From Physocladia obscura (Eukaryota > Chytridiomycota > Chytridiomycetes > Chytridiales > Chytriomycetaceae), in contig JADGJH010000975.1 in the NCBI GenBank assembly GCA_027596945.1, positions 1 to 12,712 on the forward strand: DNA of 12,712 nucleotides, read 5' to 3'. The notes under the pieces were generated by a model. That model saw nothing but the letters and a program-made list of their open reading frames with translations. It made no database searches and was not told the origin of the DNA. Shown one piece after another: positions 8,497 through 12,712 of this stretch (position 1 is its first letter; each line of letters begins with the position of its first letter). The position numbers and the translations under genes were made by a program.

Positions 8497-8955
8497 ATGG
8501 AACCAATAGTAAACTACTCATTGAATTTAACACAATCTGACTTGACCTGTTGTGTCTGCCTTGAAAACATCAACTTTCCTATCATACAATGTGCAAATGG
8601 GTCAAATCCACACTTTGTTTGTATCAAGTGTCGCCATCAATTGGGACAAAAGTGCCTGCAATGTAAGACTGAATCATTATTTCATAATAAACAGTTGCAA
8701 GTTATGTTGACACCCATTTTAGAATCATGCACCAACGAAAACTGTAAAATGCAAGTATTGAAGTGGAATCTCAATGAGCATGTAGAAGACTGTGACTACA
8801 AAAAACACAAATGCTTCATGTGTCAAAGAAAAGTGCTATCAAGAAAAACATTGCAGAGTCACTTTGAAACAAAATGCAAGACTGGAATTGTTCAACAGAA
8901 AAGAGAAATTAAAAAAATAAAACATAATATGAAAAATTTGAACATACTCAAATGA
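8497..8955 (+). CDS. RING finger plus SIAH/TRAF-type zinc finger protein (putative E3 ubiquitin ligase)
   Basis: The 152-residue product has an N-terminal C3HC4 RING with C18, C21, C32, H39, C42, C45, C53 and C56. It is followed by Cys/His pairs of the SIAH/TRAF kind: CTNENC, HVEDC, CFMC and HFETKC. It ends in a basic, possibly coiled tail (KREIKKIKHNMK). RING proteins of this type recruit E2 enzymes and ubiquitinate bound partners. The substrate here is unknown. I prefer the ATG at 8497 over the in-frame ATG at 8416 because the RING starts soon after, the added 27 residues are hydrophobic and unlike the family, and the 8497 start has the same context as the polymerase start. The gene lies 84 bp after the HNH stop and is unbroken, with all zinc ligands kept. 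Small RING proteins occur in many large DNA viruses and related elements, which fits an accessory role against host defence, but this is inference. Confidence 0.8.
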   Translation: MEPIVNYSLNLTQSDLTCCVCLENINFPIIQCANGSNPHFVCIKCRHQLGQKCLQCKTESLFHNKQLQVMLTPILESCTNENCKMQVLKWNLNEHVEDCDYKKHKCFMCQRKVLSRKTLQSHFETKCKTGIVQQKREIKKIKHNMKNLNILK

Positions 8956-8959
8956 TAAA

Positions 8960-8979
8960 AATAAATCGAAATTTTCGAT
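8960..8979 (+). terminator. Possible polyadenylation signal and palindrome after the RING gene
   Basis: AATAAA at 8960-8965 follows the RING stop (TGA then TAA) by four bases. The perfect palindrome ATCGAAA-T-TTTCGAT (8965-8979) follows directly. The signal is unusually close to the stop, and the palindrome may instead belong to the element end. Confidence 0.3.
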
Positions 8980-11065
8980 AATTGCTGTGGTTATTTTGGG
9001 TGAAAGTTGGGCTATAAACTGCTGCTCTGTAATTTTGAGGGTCAATGAGGATGCCTGATCAAAAACTTTTCTTGTTGTCTGAAAAATATGCAATTGATTT
9101 GACATAGAGTTCTGGACTTGTGGTAAGCTTTTCAAGAACTGAATCAAAGCTATCCTTAAGCTGGATTTTGCTTTTATTTCCACAGCCATTTGAATCCATG
9201 TGAACAAAGGTGGTGGATTTCCAGCTGTCAATTGTGATAATAGTTTAGTATGGCTTGTAAGCTTTCCTGACTCCAGATGGGATGCCCAATACTTGACTGC
9301 ATATGATTCTAAAAACAAAGCAGCCATGCTGTCTCTGCTATCAGAGTCTGAAATCAGTGATTCCAAAGACCGTTCACAAAGAATGTTGTGATATATGGAC
9401 ATTTGAATCCAGAATCGTTTTTCTGTGCAACGGAGATTGCTCACCAGAAAGTCTCGAACACTTTTGTGCAAGACTGTGACTTTGCGCTGTTCCAAAATCA
9501 AGATTGAGTGAACCTAGATCTGTATTTAATCATGATCTATCATGAATAATTCTCCAACTATACCTTTCTGATTACAGCTTCTATGTTTTGGTGTTTAACT
9601 TTCAGTACAAATGCAATTAAATCTGGATGGAGAGCAACTTTTGCTGTCACAACTATCTCCATAACTGCACAGAACATACCGGTCTCAAGTTCTGTAGCTC
9701 CATCGTAAATGCGCTGGAACAGTGGTTGATATATTCCATCTAATCCACCTCCATCTTGCACAAGTCTCCCAATCAAACCATCCACTTCCTCATGATCCGG
9801 AGTCAAGTCCTTCTGCACAAAAACTTTGACTATCTCCTTACAAGCCAATGCGGCAAAAACAAACACTCCTTCACTGGCATCAACTATCTTGTTCATAAAC
9901 CTGACATGTCTTGGATTTTTTGAATCGAAATCAAGTCAACCGAGTATTTTGGCAACAAAAATTTGAATATCCAGTAAGTTGAAGTAATCACTGGTGCTCA
10001 GTTCTTTTGTATCAGTTTTTTCAAGAATTGATACAATATGAAATTCAGGTCTGGAGGTGACAAACAACCGGATATTTGCTGACAGATTTTTACAATCCTC
10101 TCCAATTTTTGTGAGTAAGTACTGACGATTCAGATCTCCCTGCTTGCCACACTCATCCAATGCATCAATTATCAATAGAAGTGTTTTATCAACAGGAAAC
10201 TTAATTTTATGAAGTCCCTCGACAATCAGCAGTTTGAAAAATTATCAAGCAGCAGACCAATCTGGATTCACGGCCAGCTTTTCATCATAATCAGTCTTGA
10301 GTGCAACCAAATGATCCAAGAATACCGGAAATTGACTTGCAAGCTGGCTTGCCAAAGTGCTGACAATATTTCTTGAGTTGTTCTTCTGCTCATCATTGTG
10401 CTTGCAGAAAAAATAGGCTCCCACTTGATATGAAAATCTTGGTGCTTGAGAATACAATAACCAACAAGCATTGTTTTTTCAACACCAGCACCACCAAACT
10501 GGCAAAGAGTGGATGACTGATCTGTTTTCATCCAATCAACAATTGCATTCAAGATCATTTCACAAGTTCCAAAGACATATGCTTGAGAAAACTTTTCCAA
10601 ATCGGAGATGAAGTCAACTGGTGAAAGCCAAACTAGTATTTCATTCAAAATGGAATTATTTGAGGTAACTGGAGATAACTTTGGCTCTGTTGTATACGTA
10701 TCATTGTCACTTTTATAAATCAATCAGTTTTCATTTGAGTGGTTGTTATATAATTGTTTTGAGTTGAACAAAACAGCTGCATACCTATCAAATTCAATTT
10801 GATCATCAAGTGATGTTGGATATATTGATTCCTGAACAGTCTCTGAATTTTCAGAGTTCAGCCGTACTTGAACGGGGTAATGGCTTTTTATGGTGACTTT
10901 CATCAGCGGGAAGTTCGTCAATATGACTTGAACTTTCTGCACTTGGAGATGCAAAAAGACTGGTGACATTTTCATCAGTATCAATTTGTTGATCGGATTA
11001 AACTTGAAAAATTTCTCGAAAATTTCATCAAACGGCATTTGAGAATTGAGAAAACAATAATTCAT
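8968..11065 (-). pseudogene. Fungal-type NACHT NLR pseudogene, 3' truncated
   Basis: The order is that of fungal STAND/NLR proteins. A linker reads WLSPVDFISDLEKF and YVFGTCEMIL. Walker A is GGAGVEKTMLVGY (about 10458-10497). VGAYFFCKHNDEQ and STLASQLASQFPVF follow, then Walker B LLLIIDALDECG (about 10147-10183), LFVTSRPEFHIV, GVFVFAALACKEI, and VTVLHKSVRDFLV with YAVKYWASHL. Exons meet at a 50-bp GT-AG intron (9563-9514). Breaks are TGA 10726-10724, a one-base frameshift near 10435-10450, TGA then TAA at 10247-10242, and TGA 9938-9936. Walker A has Glu where the Gly before Lys is required. A different frame around 10985-10855 is Ser/Pro-rich and also broken by TAA and TGA, so the N-terminal part is uncertain. 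No WD40, ankyrin or TPR repeats remain: recognisable sequence ends near 8970, at the border of the element. Intact relatives oligomerise on ligand binding to trigger an N-terminal effector. Confidence 0.75.
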
Positions 11066-11148
11066 TTTTATTTTTATTACACACAGGAGAAAGAATAGAA
11101 TCCAATGATATGGTGATAGAGAGCTGTCAAATATCAGCTATTTTGTAT

Positions 11149-12287
11149 TCATGTCTGCTTGTGCCCGTCTGATTGTTCTTCACACCAGTTTTGCTTCATT
11201 TGAAGTAAGCCAGAGCATGAAAAACAATCAATGATATCAGAAAGAAGTCCAGGCGTAGCAAAAGTTATGTTGCCTTGATACTTTACAAAAGGTGGTGGGA
11301 TTATTTGTTCCACAAAGTAAACTATTTCAGTATCTGTGAAAACAATACTTGCTACAACAAAATTGGCCGACTCAATTCCAAAATCAACTTTTGCTTCTGT
11401 AACTTTATCCTTGAACAGTTTAAACAAAAAAGAAGTGTAACACAACATGTACAGATCGATTTTATGTATGTAAGGTGTTCATAGCAGGATTGTCATATTT
11501 CTTGGTCACATATTAGAATCAATTAAAAAAATTTAATAAGAAAAATTTAATAATTTTGAAATCTCACCAAAGAATATGAGATTAAATGCAGATCTTGGTG
11601 AGCCACTACCAATAGAAGTTTCTCCAATTTCAATGTCACAATCCTCACACTCCCATACCAGCGATGAAAATTTACTGTCAAAATCAATGACCGTGATCAA
11701 TGTGTGTCTGGTTGCAGAACATGTCGCCAAAAAATCTATTTTTTGTTTTACAGACGGTTGAACTGTTGTTACATATTCAATTTCTTCATTTAAGCTGGCT
11801 TGTCTATATTCATCAAAAACAAATGAAATTTTGCATGTCTGTTTTTTTTCAAGATTGGTCATCAATATTATTTGCACAATACCTTATTGTTTGATATGCC
11901 AGAAGGTACAATTGCTAAGCTCAAATCAATTACATTTTTTGCAGCTGATAAGTCAACAATCTGTCCTACCCAATTGCCAATAAAGCATGCCAGCTTTGTT
12001 GGAAGTCGTGCAGAAAAAAAGTTGATACCATTGTATAAGAGTGCAGCTTATTGAACAATTGATCAAAAATATCTTCAATATTATCAACTCCAGAAGTACT
12101 TAGTACCTAACTTTAATTTTTTAAAAATTGCCATTATTAATGAAAAATTTTCATTTTCAACGTCTTTGGCAAGTGAAAGTTTGCTGTATTTGCACCCCTC
12201 AGCCAGTTTTTTAAAACATACACTAAACCTGAGTGGTGAGGATTTTCGATTTTTTGATCTATCAACTCCTCCTGTTGTTACAAACAT
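11149..12287 (-). pseudogene. Alpha-kinase-like gene, broken, lacking the catalytic C-terminal half
   Basis: From an ATG at 12287 the minus strand reads MFVTTGGVDRSKNRKSS and a Lys-rich helical segment, then shifts frame near 12100-12060 to a well-formed stretch (LPTKLACFIGNWVGQIVDLS). A 44-bp GT-AG intron (11882-11839) joins this to TCKISFVFDEYRQASLNEEI. Next come VWECEDCDIEIGETSIGSGS and PRSAFNLIFFG, a second probable intron from about 11559 (donor GTGAGA) to about 11410, and then VYFVEQIIPPPFVKYQGNIT with LLSDIIDCFS. The GS-x-R-xAF and VEQ-x-I-x-PPFVKYQGN patterns followed by DCFS resemble alpha-kinases (eEF2K/MHCK group), where a Kynn segment precedes an HF-(T/S)-Y and a DLQG. After DCFS the frame shifts near 11215 and no DLQG or zinc module follows. 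The assignment rests on motif likeness only. The NLR follows on the same strand after about 85 bp. Confidence 0.42.
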
Positions 12288-12300
12288 TCTACATTGCAAC

Positions 12301-12620
12301 AAACTATTAGCAAATCAGTCATCAAGTAAACTTCCTGTTTTTTTGGAATTTTATTCATGCTTTTTGTTCAACAAAATATTGGCGATTTTTTGATTATTCA
12401 ATTCTTGCTGATATTACATACCATTTTTCTTGTAGCAAACTATTGGCGTATCTTTTAGGACCATCATGTAAACTTCGTGTTTTTTCTTGAATTTTATCTT
12501 CAACAAATATATTTGCGATTTTTTGATTATTTAATTTCTGCCACCATTACACACCTTTTTCTTGTAGAAACTATTGGCAAATTTTACAAGATCATCAAGT
12601 AAGCTTCTTGTGTTTTTTTT
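12301..12620. repeat. 131-136 bp tandem repeat, two full copies and one partial
   Basis: Copies start at AAACTATT at 12301, 12437 and 12568. Copy 1 is 136 bp, copy 2 is 131 bp, and copy 3 breaks off in a T run. Shared blocks are ATCAAGTAAACTTC (with changes), TTGAATTTTAT, a TTCAACAAA block and GCGATTTTTTGATTATT, then TTTTTCTTGTAG. The array lies just upstream of the alpha-kinase-like start (12287), so it may be promoter-side satellite sequence. It encodes nothing convincing. Confidence 0.85.
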
Positions 12621-12712
12621 TTTTTTTTTTTTAATATTATACAAAAATTAAATTTAAAAATTAAATTTTTGGTTATTAAAAAAAAATTTGATACCAAAAA
12701 AAAGGAAAAAAA
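12611..12712. other. A/T homopolymer-rich right edge
   Basis: A run of about 20 T, then AAATTAAATTTAAAAATTAAATTTTTGG-type inverted AT sequence and A runs. No gene or site is supported. Confidence 0.6.

Larger units (their letters stand above)
4511..8982 (+). mobile_element. Candidate decayed self-replicating element: PolB-SF1 helicase-HNH plus RING gene
   Basis: The two plus-strand genes between the unrecognised gene and the minus-strand NLR share codon style and similar start contexts, and together encode replication functions that a host gene would not combine. The proposed limits are a 9-bp inverted match, ATTATCGAA at 4511-4519 and TTCGATAAT at 8974-8982. It is short and AT-rich, so the borders are tentative. 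No capsid, packaging ATPase, protease or retroviral-type integrase is present, which argues against a complete Polinton, and there is no HUH Rep domain as in Helitrons. The right border coincides with the place where the NLR loses its C-terminal part. Confidence 0.4.

Noticed and set aside
4511..8982. Complete Polinton/Maverick or virophage
   Set aside because: No major or minor capsid protein, packaging ATPase, adenovirus-type protease or retroviral-type integrase is visible in any frame, and the segment is only about 4.5 kb.
6712..10726. Reassignment of TGA to a sense codon, since several in-frame stops are TGA
   Set aside because: In-frame TAA (3566, 6865, 10244-10242) and TAG (2100-2098) also occur, and the NLR has a frameshift. 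Decay explains all of these better.
11576..12054. Plus-strand small frames in the alpha-kinase-like region
   Set aside because: They mirror the minus-strand coding segments, which have splice sites and motif likeness.
12301..12620. CRISPR-like array
   Set aside because: The repeats are long, adjacent and diverged with no spacers, and the DNA is eukaryotic.

Overview
The window looks like AT-rich eukaryotic nuclear DNA, most probably from an early-diverging (chytrid-like) fungus. The evidence is a WDR24/Rtc1-type gene split by five short GT-AG introns (48-66 bp), further genes with introns of about 44-55 bp (one of 156 bp), and a fungal-style NACHT protein. The taxon is inferred from style only. 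No rRNA, tRNA or CRISPR array is visible.

Left part (1-4453). The minus strand carries the 5' part of an apparently intact GATOR2/SEA-complex WD40 gene (55-1664), which runs off the left edge inside an intron made of an ATA microsatellite. Upstream of it lies the broken 3' end of an unrecognised gene (1814-2172). This abuts the 3' end of a decayed Copia retrotransposon: a candidate 100-bp LTR, a polypurine tract, a spacer holding a minisatellite, and an RNase H remnant. The retrotransposon ends against a plus-strand, four-exon unrecognised gene (3032-4453) whose frame is clean except for one TAA.

Centre (about 4500-8980). This is the most interesting part. One plus-strand reading frame of about 1,220 codons holds, in order, a family-B-like DNA polymerase palm (motifs A, B and C), an SF1 helicase of Pif1/RecD type and an HNH endonuclease. 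Three stop codons interrupt it, but no frameshift. A small RING plus SIAH/TRAF-type zinc-finger gene follows 84 bp later. Both genes start at a similar AT-rich block ending in TAAACATG, and related short repeats lie upstream of both. I read this as a decayed self-replicating mobile element with a fused polymerase-helicase-nuclease. No capsid, packaging ATPase, protease or retroviral-type integrase is visible, so it is not an ordinary Polinton.

Right part (8960-12712). The minus strand carries two decayed genes in tandem. The first in transcription order is an alpha-kinase-like gene (12287-11149). The second is a NACHT NLR (11065 to about 8970), whose 3' repeat domain is missing exactly where the central element begins. 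Upstream of the kinase are two full copies and one partial copy of a 131-136 bp tandem repeat, then A/T homopolymers.

Only WDR24 and the RING gene have fully open frames. The other genes carry in-frame stops, and both recognisable Walker A loops have lost a conserved glycine.
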